Of a DNA stretch of 64,000 bases, positions 55,700-64,000 are shown one piece after another; within the stretch, counting starts at the first letter, position 1, and the number at the start of each line of letters is the position of its first letter. The notes beneath the pieces were generated by a model. The model did not search any database. It was not told the origin of the DNA and saw only the letters and a program-made list of their open reading frames with translations. The translations under genes and the position numbers were made by a program. The DNA is from Schistosoma haematobium (lineage: Eukaryota; Platyhelminthes; Trematoda; Strigeidida; Schistosomatidae), in NCBI RefSeq assembly GCF_000699445.3, contig NC_067197.1, forward strand, positions 8,624,152-8,688,151. Direction: 5' to 3'.

Positions 55700-56060
55700 A
55701 TTGTAGCATTTTCATAGGATGGGACTCCGCACGCAGGACCCGAACCCAGGACATTTGATTTCAAACACAAACGCTTAACCTCTAGACCACTTTGAGCTGG
55801 CATCCAAAGTTGTTGATGTCTAACTTCAGTTGATCCACAATCTTGCATAACCCTTGGATGATGGCTCAGTTTTCTAGAGGTTGATCGTTCGCTCTCGAAA
55901 TCAAAGGTCATTGGTTTAAGTTCAGTGTGCAAAGTCCTAAATTGGTAAGAAACAGCTGTCCATTAGTTCTGAATTTTCAATGATGGTTTAACTTAGATTG
56001 ACTCACGATTTCAACTATGAAAACACCACAATCTCCACAAATCCTTTATATTGATAAAAA
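55700..56060. repeat. Old fold-back of CTGAGGA-family SINEs
   Basis: Minus strand to about 55845: box-B complement (GGACCCGAACCCAGG), TTAACCTCTAGACCAC and GCTGGCATCCAAAG. Then plus: GATGATGGCTCAGTTTTCTAGAGGTT...CCATTAGTTCTGAATTTTCAATGATGG...CACGATTTCAACTATG and a CTCCACAAATCC tail. The ribozyme is reduced to AAGTCCTAAATTGGTAAGAAAC in the plus arm. Confidence 0.6.
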
Positions 56061-56634
56061 TGAATAATGCTTAACTAGTTGAATTAGTGAGCTCTGTACT
56101 CTCCAGCAGATTTGAAAATATTAAGTATGATTCCGTGTCAAATTGAGGTTACAGAAATCCTTGGTTTGTAAGCAAAATCAAAAATTGTGTACAGTACTTT
56201 CTTCTCTTGGAAGTTTTTCTGGATCATATTCGAACTTCAAGATAAATAATCTCTAAGAACCCTTATTTTTCCTATCATTCTAAATGTATTTTTTATTCCA
56301 GTACCTGTTATATGTATATGCATCGAAGATATCTCAGGCTAGGTAGATTGATATAACAATGTGTTATGAACTAGTTAGATTACTCAAAGCTTCATAGCTC
56401 AGTTTGTAATTTTTTCTCAACACATGAAATGAAATCATTGGATTCTAGTCAAAAATAAAAGCCACCAAATAACGATCAAGAAACATTTTTACTTCGAAAC
56501 TCAGAAACGTTAAATCAACGAATAATGTTGATATCAAGGTTTTTAATCATGCTCAAGTATAACACTGGTCGGATTTCTAGCGCTTCAAACATTTGCATAA
56601 ATTACTTGTAGTTTAAGTCATTAACCTTGCCTAG

Positions 56635-56765
56635 AGCCCCCACCCCTGAGGCTACTGCCGGTCCCAAGCCCGGATAAAGGGAGAGAGTTGTGCATGAGGT
56701 TAGCAACCCCATCTCGTAGAAATCTAACTCTCTAAAAAACACTAACCATTTGAAGTCATCGTATA
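56635..56765 (+). repeat. Dispersed repeat containing CCCGGATAAAGG, third copy
   Basis: CCGGTCCCAAGCCCGGATAAAGG, then GTTGTGCATGAGGTTAGCAACCCCATCTCGTAG and CTCTCTAAAAAACACTAACC. It has a longer and different 5' part (CCTAGAGCCCCCACCCCTGAGG) than the other copies. Confidence 0.55.
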
Positions 56766-57470
56766 TATAACCAGACGAGGAAAACCTTAGCATACGTTAG
56801 CTATGTAACTGTAAACAAATAGAATGAATCAAATGAATTAAAATCTGAACTACTGAACTAAAAATGTTACTTCTTGAATACTCTTAATCTAATGTCATTT
56901 TCATGTGAAATCTTGACTTTTCTCTATATACTACTCAATGTAATCTACAAAATATTAAATTTCACATAGAAAATCCAACTTATAAGATAACTAGTAAGCT
57001 GAATAATTAATTTTTTTTGAAATTATTCTGCTTCATTTATTGAAAGAATCTCTTACATTGTCTGAGTTTTCATTAAGTAAGGACTTAGAATTAGATGGTA
57101 AGAAAAAGCAAAGATGAATACGATATGGTTTACTTTATATTATTGTGGCAACTAAATTGTATTATCATGTCTTAATACATTTGGATTTGATTCGATAAAG
57201 ATTTCATTAAAAAACCTGTTAACCACGGTAAGAGTGTACAATCTTAGAATTTCCTGTAAAGTTATGAAATATAGTCTAGAAAACTAGAAAACTTGTATCA
57301 AACAGGTTTTATAACAAGTGATCACTGATATTTACCACACAGTTAAAAAATATTAACAAGTCAAAGATAATTAAATCAAAGTGCTAAAAGATTTCAGTTT
57401 GAAGTATCAACTAATAGTGTTGTGTATACAAGACAATGACTACAACATACATCTTAGAGAACATCCAGAG
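56766..57470. other. No recognised feature
   Basis: AT-rich DNA, no coding or repeat signal found. Confidence 0.4.
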
Positions 57471-57474
57471 CTCG

Positions 57475-57655
57475 AAGCCAGTGCTGTTCACTTCAAACAC
57501 TATCACTTTATCTACTCATCTACTGAGTCCTGATAGCCACTTTCTTGTGCAATCGAATGAAGTTTAATCCATTTTGTATTGTTTGCCAATAAAAGACTGA
57601 TCAGTTGTAGTCCAAAACAACAATGGGAAGATACAAGCAAACAATGTCAATTGAA
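57475..57655. repeat. Smα-like SINE, ribozyme-less inverted pieces
   Basis: A minus-strand tRNA-like part (CAAACACTATCACTTTATCTACTCATCTACTGAGTCC) followed by a plus-strand head (TTGCCAATAAAAGACTGATCAGTTG...AATGGGAAGATACAAGC). The ribozyme segment is absent. Confidence 0.6.
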
Positions 57656-57934
57656 TAAATAATATGATTTGAAAATATGTTGATACAATGTAATTGACTA
57701 GCAGACACATAGAATTTGTAAGAATGATGTATAAAAGCAAGAGTTTTGTTCCAGATTACTGCCGTTTTTTTTAATTCAGTGTGGCACCTAATTAGTGTAA
57801 TGATATGTTCAATACGACATTGTTTTCATTTTCAATGTGGTATTCATTCAGTATGATATACTTTGTATTCAACTCTCATGAACTCCGTTCAGAGTGGTAT
57901 ACCGAATGAGTTTCTGTAATGACTGTACATATTA

Positions 57935-58508
57935 ACAGTTGAATTTGGACTAAGCTAGACCACCGTTGAAAGGCTGGAAGCACTGGACAGCCACCTCGTT
58001 ATATTATGAGACACCTCAGCAGTGCGCATCCATAGTCTCTCAAGTGGTCCTCACACTCAGGACCTCCGGTCTCATGCGCAAATACCCAACGTTCACAGCC
58101 TAACCTATGATAATAATCACGTGCTCACTAATGATCAGCATCAAGAATTATCTCTTAGAGTTTCTAGTGAGAATCAGTGACGAGTGGAGTTTAATCCGTA
58201 TCAGGTGTAAGGTAGTTACAACGTCAGACAATGGATGGAGGGTTACACAAGATCATGAATCGATCGAAGCTAGACATTAACACCGTTAAATACCGACCGG
58301 ATTAGTGGTCTAGAAGTTAAGTGTTCGAGAGTAAAGCCGAAGATCCTGAGTTCGATGCCCTCTTACAGGATTACGAGTGCGTACTGATGAGTTGTCCCAT
58401 ACTAGAACAAAACAGACGTCCAATTCTGCCAGGTTTTCAATGGTTTTCTAGCATAGATCGACTCATAAATTCAAGTAGAAAAATACTGCAATCTTCATAC
58501 TGATAATT
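57935..58508. mobile_element. Composite of CTGAGGA-family SINEs: inverted unit plus full unit
   Basis: The minus unit (57940 to about 58100) has a ribozyme with core CTGAGGT and a damaged stem II. It is followed by the tail-to-head junction CTATGATAATAATCACGTGCTCAC (about 58105-58128) and a full plus unit to CTTCATACTGATAATTCTG. The plus ribozyme reads CTGATGA but has AAAA for GAAA and a poor stem I. No clear TSD. Confidence 0.68.
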
Positions 58509-59027
58509 CTGTATTTCTTATTTATATATGATGATACGATTGTTAACAAATAACCAAGTATGCCTACAAATCAATACATAAATGAGTGTATTTCTAATCA
58601 GAAATAATGGTATGTTTTTAAAAGGTGAATGAAATCCTTATCAGTACTAATCATTTGACTTGTAGTATCCAGTAATAGAGTAGTTGTATCCAAGCAGATA
58701 CAACAAAATTTATTAACGAAATTAATCGATTATTCTTACTTCATTTCATTTTGATATCCATCAATAAACACGTATATATAGGTGATATTTTATGCTTTGC
58801 CTATTTCCTTTCATTTTTTTATGATTAATAAATGTCCAAAAATGTGTTATTCATTATTGTTATATTCAGATTAATGTTTTGTTTGTTTGTTTGTTTGTAT
58901 TTTCTTACTAAACATTCATGTTTATTTATTTATTATCAATGATAGTTATTCAAATAATTTACATGAGATATAATTAGTTAAAATGAATGATAACTGAAGA
59001 TTGTAGATTAGAAGAAGAAGGTGTATT

Positions 59028-59057
59028 TTGTTGTTGTTGTTGTTGTTGTTGTTGTTG
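59028..59057 (+). repeat. TTG microsatellite
   Basis: About ten TTG units, 40 bp upstream of the composite insertion at 59101. Confidence 0.9.
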
Positions 59058-59100
59058 AAATAATGAAAACAATTAGAATGATTGATTAATGCAGTGAATT

Positions 59101-59660
59101 AATTACATTATAAGCAATGATGGATAGTGGCTAGCAGTGGAATCCAGTTTAGACGCGCATTACTTCGTCCTATTTGGGACTCGTCAGCTGGATGCACCTG
59201 CATCTCAGAGTTGATGTTTACTGTGGGATTCGAACCCGGTGCCATTCGTTTCAAATAGGATGAAACGCGCGTCCTGGATTCCACTGCTAGCCGTTATCCA
59301 TCATCGCTTACAAAAAGCTTGTGAATTAAGGCGATATCGAGGCATACGCACAGTATGCACATATGCCAATAACGGACTGATCAATTGCAGTCTTAAACCT
59401 TAGTGGAAAGATAGAAGCCAAACAATACCAAGTGAATTTAATTAAATTATAGTTTTGTTCTCTAAGCTAGATGGCTAAATCGTGAGGCTTTCATTTTTCT
59501 TCTGAATGACATCACTATGTACATAAAGTTTGTGCTGATGGTGTTGTTCAGAAAAACAATGAAAGCACCAAGACCAAACCATCTAGCTCACATAACAAAA
59601 CTCCATCAAAATCATCCACCGGAGCTATAAATCTTTCTCAACATCTCAAATTACATTATA
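59101..59660. mobile_element. Smα-like fold-back beside PLE fold-back, three copies of one target site
   Basis: AATTACATTATA occurs exactly at 59101-59112 and 59649-59660, and with one change (AATTAAATTATA) at 59440-59451. Between the first and second lies a Smα-like pair: a minus ribozyme and box B, then from about 59258 a plus unit starting inside the ribozyme (AAATAGGATGAAACGCGCGTCCTGG). Between the second and third lies a PLE fold-back: a minus end to about 59520, then a plus end with GTGCTGATGGTGTTGTTCAG and CCAAACCATCTAGC. The minus Smα ribozyme has core CTGACGA and good stem II, but GAAG and an enlarged stem III. Confidence 0.82.
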
Positions 59661-59740
59661 GTCTTTAGTGTACTATTTCACGTTGTATTGATGATAGTTT
59701 TGAAGATTTCTGGAGAGAAATAACTCAAATAGTGTTATTT

Positions 59741-60207
59741 TGTAGTGGCTGGTCCTATGTTGAGTCCACATTGCTTTTCCTAGCTTCCAGAGAAACTAGT
59801 TCTTCTCAAGCTAAATGTTGACTTCGATAATTATTTGCTTATCAACCTTGATTGCTCTTATATGAACGTATGTATATGCATTTCTTATCTCATTCATCAC
59901 ATGTCTGTAACTTATTTTTGTTCGGTAATAAATATCGATTAACTCTTGATTAGATGGAGTTAACTCACACGCCTTCTCCACTGCGCGTCGTTTCGCTACG
60001 TTCTTTTCTGTCCTGTTCGTTCCGCTGATTGTCCATATAAATCAACGATTGTGGAAAATATATGTATTCGAAAATCCATTCTCGTATTTGACTTATTTAA
60101 TTCCATTATTCACTAAGGTGAATTAGGCCGATAACTATATACGGCGATATGCATATTTCCATAACCATCAAGCATATGATCCAATTGGATTCAGGTAAAG
60201 GGTCACA
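59741..60207 (+). mobile_element. Solo LTR-like element, family 1
   Basis: 467 bp from TGTAGTGG to GGGTCACA, the cleanest copy of this family. The TATA-like motif is AATAAATATCGATT here. Flanks TATTT and CTTTT do not form a convincing TSD. Confidence 0.68.
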
Positions 60208-60284
60208 CTTTTTATTCATTTATCATCATGATTATACTTAATTTGATGAATTATTCAGTTTGACTATACTGATGAATGTTCGAT

Positions 60285-60480
60285 CCATGAACAGACCTTA
60301 TTTGGAGAACTATTATAAAGGAAGAAGCATTGGACAATTCGTTTGTTCTAGTATGAAACTATTCAGTACACATTCATGACCTCATCAATAACCAAACTCA
60401 GGATCTTTAAGAGAATACTTAACCTCTACATCTCAGCCCTGAATCCGATAGTTCACATTACAGTCGATTCATGATATTAC
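60285..60480 (-). repeat. Old CTGAGGA-family SINE
   Basis: Plus strand shows GAAGAAGCATTGGACAATTCGTTTGTTC, TATGAAACTATTCAG, AACCAAACTCAGGATC and TTAACCTCTACATCTCAGCC in the order expected for a minus copy. The ribozyme is destroyed. Confidence 0.5.
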
Positions 60481-61854
60481 TGAACCATCTTTCAACATTA
60501 TTAATAGATAACTGAAATACAATGATATTCATAAATCCCTTTCAATAATATTATTAATTTGTTAAATATATTATACAAGAAAATATGCATATAGATTCTC
60601 ATTTTATGTTGGACGAATTTATTTTTCTTTGAATATGCGGACGCTTTTTTACTGGTGACCTATGCTGAGGAATTCCAAACTACTCCTCAAAAAGGTTAAT
60701 AGGAACCAAGAAAAAGCTTAGGAACATTTTATCCAATCAGAATTGAGCGGAAGTTTATTTGAACCTTTTCTCTTATGTTCAAGTTACCGTGACTATTTAA
60801 ACTGGGTTTATTAGAAGCGACTAGGAAATCAGATCGAGCGTTCAATAAGCAAACTTACCAGCATCAAATTGTTTTCTTCAAGTTAATGTTAATGAATATT
60901 AGTGGGATGAATTACTTCATTTTAGATAATTAATTAGCTGATATTTCACTACAGAACTAATGTGATAAGAACGAATATGATGTGACTTTGATATGAACTA
61001 AAACTTTCTTAATTAAAATATGAATTCGATATCACTGATAATCCACGTTAGGTTTTGAGGTTTTATTCAGTGAATGACGTCATCTGGAAAGCTAGTGGAA
61101 ACCATGAAGTATTGTAAAACCAGACTTTCTAATTTATTGGGACTGTTCAGTGGAGAGCATATAAAATTTTCATGAGGTCGATCCAACATATATACCTGAG
61201 TAAACACCGTACGTTTAGACCATAATGTCGGAAATCGATGTTTAGTGGCTGTGCTTCGTTAACCAATCACCCTCGTTACCGTTATCATATAATCCACAAC
61301 GGTGTTTGAAATCAGAAGGCAAAAAGAACCAGCGACTACAGTTTTATTAGCCGATAACTCAGACCACAAAGCAGAGAGGCAAATGAGTGAGTCAGCGAAT
61401 CGAGAGAGTAGAGTGTATAGGATTAAATATACATGTATATAGATAGGTAAATGAATGGATCATCGAATCAGTCAAGCAGCTAATAATAAAGCTAGCAGAA
61501 TGAATATATGCGTAGGCGGTAAGCAATGTTCAAGCATATATATTTCATACAAGCACAACAATAATAAAGGCACAATAAGTTGTTCTAGTAAGGATGACTT
61601 TGTCCGCTAAATAAGTTAACAAAAGGGTTTAACTTAGTTAAATGAGAACAAAATCAATTGCGCGTGAGGTGCTATAGATGGACCAGTCAGTTTATGTTCT
61701 TTTTCATCCACCATCCATTGCCTTCAGTTAAATACTCGACTCATACGTCTAAATATTGCAGATTAACATAGGCTTCAGAGTTTCGAAAACCTATATCAGT
61801 CTTTACAGTTCTTAGTCTATAACCCTGACTCTGTTTAACAAACATCAACTTTGA
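60481..61854. other. No recognised gene
   Basis: Holds a stretch (60650-60790) similar to 47600-47700 and, near 61075-61170, a possible very old minus-strand SINE (GGAAACCATGAAGTATTG...TTATTGGGACTGTTCAGTGGAGAGC). Nothing coding. Confidence 0.4.
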
Positions 61855-62110
61855 GGTGAACGGTACTGGGTTCGAGTCTCGAAGTGAATATCAACTGTGC
61901 GATGCAGGTACATCTACTTGAAGAGTTCCAGATACGACGAAACGCGCCTTCTGGATTTCACTTCTAGTCACCATCCATCTTTTCTTATAGTACTTGTACC
62001 TTAATACGATATCAAGGCAATACGTGCAGGATGCAGATATGTCAATAAGATACTGATGAATTACAGTCTTAAATATCAATGGTAAGAATCAAAGAAACAA
62101 TACAAAATGA
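61855..62110 (+). repeat. Smα-like hammerhead SINE
   Basis: Box B (GGGTTCGAGTCTCG), a ribozyme with core CTTGAAGA replacing CTGACGA but GAAA kept, the terminal block, then the head of a further unit (CAATACGTGCAGGATGCAGATATGTCAATAAG). The head after the ribozyme is the same head-to-tail junction as in the 25-kb dimer. Confidence 0.7.
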
Positions 62111-62589
62111 TTCAATTGAGATGGTTACAATGACAAAACAAAAGTATACAGATCATTAATGTTATTGATTTATTTCAACATGATATTTAATCCCAAAGCA
62201 AATCTATAAAAGGTAATTCTATTATTCCCTCTCTCTAAATTTACAACTATACAACTAAAGTACATATTATCAGATCACAATAGATTCATATCCTACTAAT
62301 AAAACACAATTACATGATTAGTATCAACTAACATGATCTTTGATCATTTTTTAGATAAAAAAATTCCACTACTCATCAAGATAATTAAATACCGTCATTT
62401 GATATGACATCATATGATTATGTACATTAAATGAATGTATCTATGCCTTAATTTTTTTGATAAACTGACATAAATTACCCTTGGTTAATACCTTATACTC
62501 TCTCTATTTTGTTTTTTCATTTGTATATATCATATTAAAAGGAACCGGCAATGTAATTTAATTTATCAATAGCATGAAAAAGAAATATG

Positions 62590-63114
62590 GGATCTGTTAT
62601 ATCCGAGCGAAGATTAAATCACGAGTAATTCCTGAGACATGTTAATTGACTAATATTATCCATATATTCTTATGGTGTAACTGTTCAATAGTTAGATTAT
62701 GTATATTTATATTCCTCTTATTATAAGCTTTATTTTGACCTATAATTTATTATTGTACTAATTACTGTTCTTAAGCTATGTTCAGTTTATTGACTACTGC
62801 CTCCCACGTTCACAGCTACATTTGGCCAAATATTATACAAATGTGTGTTTTCTATTTTATGGTAACGTTACGGTCTGTCTGGTTGATATATAAACCGAGT
62901 ATGTTTGAAATAAATGATTCATATTGGAGAAGTTGGTATCAATGTTGTGGACTCGAGTGAACGGGCTAGGCGGACATAGGACCAAATAAGACGCTAGGCT
63001 GCTCATACCGGTCGGATGTCATTGGTCTGGCACAGTGTTAAGATTGTATAAGTCGTATTTGATTGGTGGATAAATCACGTGATAAAAAGCCGGACATAAA
63101 GTCATAAAAGGATC
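62590..63114 (+). mobile_element. Solo LTR, family 3, with perfect 5-bp TSD
   Basis: The 515-bp element 62595-63109 lies between GGATC at 62590-62594 and GGATC at 63110-63114. It begins TGTTATATCC and ends GTCATAAAA (ATAACA in the 49-kb copy), so the ends were TGTTAT...ATAACA. It has TATATAAACC near 62887 and AATAAATGA about 20 bp later, consistent with promoter and polyadenylation signals. A 5-bp duplication is typical of integrase-type LTR elements. Confidence 0.82.
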
Positions 63115-63297
63115 AAAAAGAAAATAATAATCAATCTAAGGTTATTGATTTTAATGATTATCAATATTAGACATTTTAATATTGATATTAAAACATGTAA
63201 AAATACTATAGACAAAGTATTTTTATCTAATGGTCTAGTTCAAAAGTTATGTACTTTTAGCTAACTTGGTGTATAAATTAATTCAACCTCCAAATGG

Positions 63298-63570
63298 TTA
63301 TCTCAGTTGCTATGCTAAGTCAACATAGCTTATTCTAGCATCTGGACAAGCCAATTCATTCATCCTTCGTGAATCAGATTTTGATCTTGTTAATTATTCC
63401 CTTATCAATCTTGACTGTTTATATATATATATATATATATGAGCGTATAAGTGTGTACACTTTTTGTTGTATTCATTACATGTCTGCAACTCATTTCTTT
63501 CGGCTCTAATTATCGTTTCACACCTGGTTAAATGGAGTTGGCTCACACACCTTCTTTATTGCACGTTGAT
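63298..63570 (+). repeat. LTR-like family 1, 5' part
   Basis: From GTTATCTCAGTTGCTATGCTAAGTC to GCACGTTGATTAG, with an AT microsatellite (63421-63440) inserted in the middle. The 3' third is missing. Confidence 0.65.
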
Positions 63571-63574
63571 TAGA

Positions 63575-63949
63575 TACGAGAATTGGCGGCAAGTATATTT
63601 CAATAAAAATCAACTTACGATCCAACTGAAGTTAAATAAAGAGCTACTAAAACACAAAATGAAAGCAGTTGTAAAGAATAAATTGTTGAATCCCACTTCT
63701 ATAGTTCACAATAACATAAGATGGTGGTAAAACCTAAAGGTTCTAAATTTGTGTGTACGTAATTTTAAGGAAAAAAGGATAAAGTGTAATTCAGTGTACT
63801 TCTATATTTTTAATCACTTAATAACTGAAATCACTGGGCAACAAGGTTTCAATAAAAATAGATATTTTTACTTAACAGATGAATTTACATGTATAACGAC
63901 AACACTTGGAGATAAAGTATATCCACAATACTTTAGAACAATTACGTAA
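63575..63949 (+). CDS. Possible coding exons of an unknown gene at the window edge
   Basis: Two open segments in the same frame are separated by one TAA at 63728-63730. The first reads RYENWRQVYFNKNQLTIQL, NKELLKHKMKAVVKNKLL and IVHNNIRWW. The second reads FKEKRIKCNSVYFYIF, NHLITEITGQQGFNKNRYFY and DEFTCITTTLGDKVYPQYF before TAA at 63947. A tiny intron (GATGGTG/GTAAAACC ... TTTTAAG/GAAAA, about 45 nt) would remove the stop, and small introns occur in schistosome genes. The amino-acid make-up looks protein-like, and the segment is not repeated in the window. I recognise no domain. A decayed element ORF is the alternative. Confidence 0.3.
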
Positions 63950-64000
63950 CAAATTATTCGAAATGAAATTTATTGGTGAGACTATAATTTATGGACCACC

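Noticed and set aside
58378..58430. Active hammerhead (core reads CTGATGA)
   Set aside because: GAAA is AAAA, stem II has an extra base pair shift and stem I does not pair.

Overview
This is repeat-dense, AT-rich animal DNA, almost certainly from a schistosome (blood fluke). The evidence is a Smα-type SINE with the schistosome hammerhead ribozyme, many decayed RTE-clade (SR2/SjR2-like) non-LTR retrotransposons ending in a (GTAA)n-like tail, a Penelope-like element (PLE) with a GIY-YIG domain, and a Merlin transposase remnant. The species cannot be fixed from sequence alone. No complete cellular gene is recognised. Three short open segments (near 22.7, 38.1 and 63.6 kb) look more like exons than repeats, but their products are unknown. 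The window reads as intergenic or deep intronic DNA.

Layout. RTE fragments lie at 1.4-2.7, 7.7-8.2, 9.9-10.1, 13.7, 14.6, 18.6, 29.1-31.0, 33.6-34.3, 37.2-37.5, 39.1, 40.6-42.0 and 51.0-51.5 kb, all broken by stops, frameshifts or 5' truncation. Three LTR-like families are present as solo LTRs or pieces: family 1 (about 470-500 bp; 2.7, 9.5, 59.7 kb and fragments), family 2 (TGTRGTG...CACTACA, about 240-295 bp; eight nearly full copies plus pieces), and family 3 (TGTTAT...ATAACA, about 510 bp; 49.0 and 62.6 kb, the latter with a perfect 5-bp target duplication). PLE pieces lie at 20.6-21.3, 26.8-27.6, 48.2, 54.6 and 59.5 kb. A separate 3'-tailed retroposon is at 27.0-27.5 and 32.6-32.9 kb.

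The most interesting layer is two families of tRNA-derived, hammerhead-bearing short elements. The Smα-like family (core CTGACGA, stem I CCAG/CTGG) has about ten loci. A second family (core CTGAGGA, stem I GCACTG/CAGTGC) has more than twenty. Its body holds tRNA-like box A and box B sequences followed directly by the ribozyme. At least one copy (6776-6821) keeps every core nucleotide, stems I and II, the self-complementary stem III and a GUC cleavage triplet.

Many copies are not simple insertions. They are fold-backs (two inverted arms of equal or unequal length) or head-to-tail partial dimers, and several whole composites are bracketed by one 8-16 bp target-site duplication (TSD). The PLE fragments here show the same architecture and TSD size, and at 59.1-59.7 kb a Smα-like fold-back and a PLE fold-back sit side by side between three copies of one 12-bp target. 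My inference is that the hammerhead short elements are mobilised by PLE machinery, perhaps through circular or multimeric RNA. Loci, TSDs and ribozyme pairings were read by eye from the sequence. The mechanism is a hypothesis.
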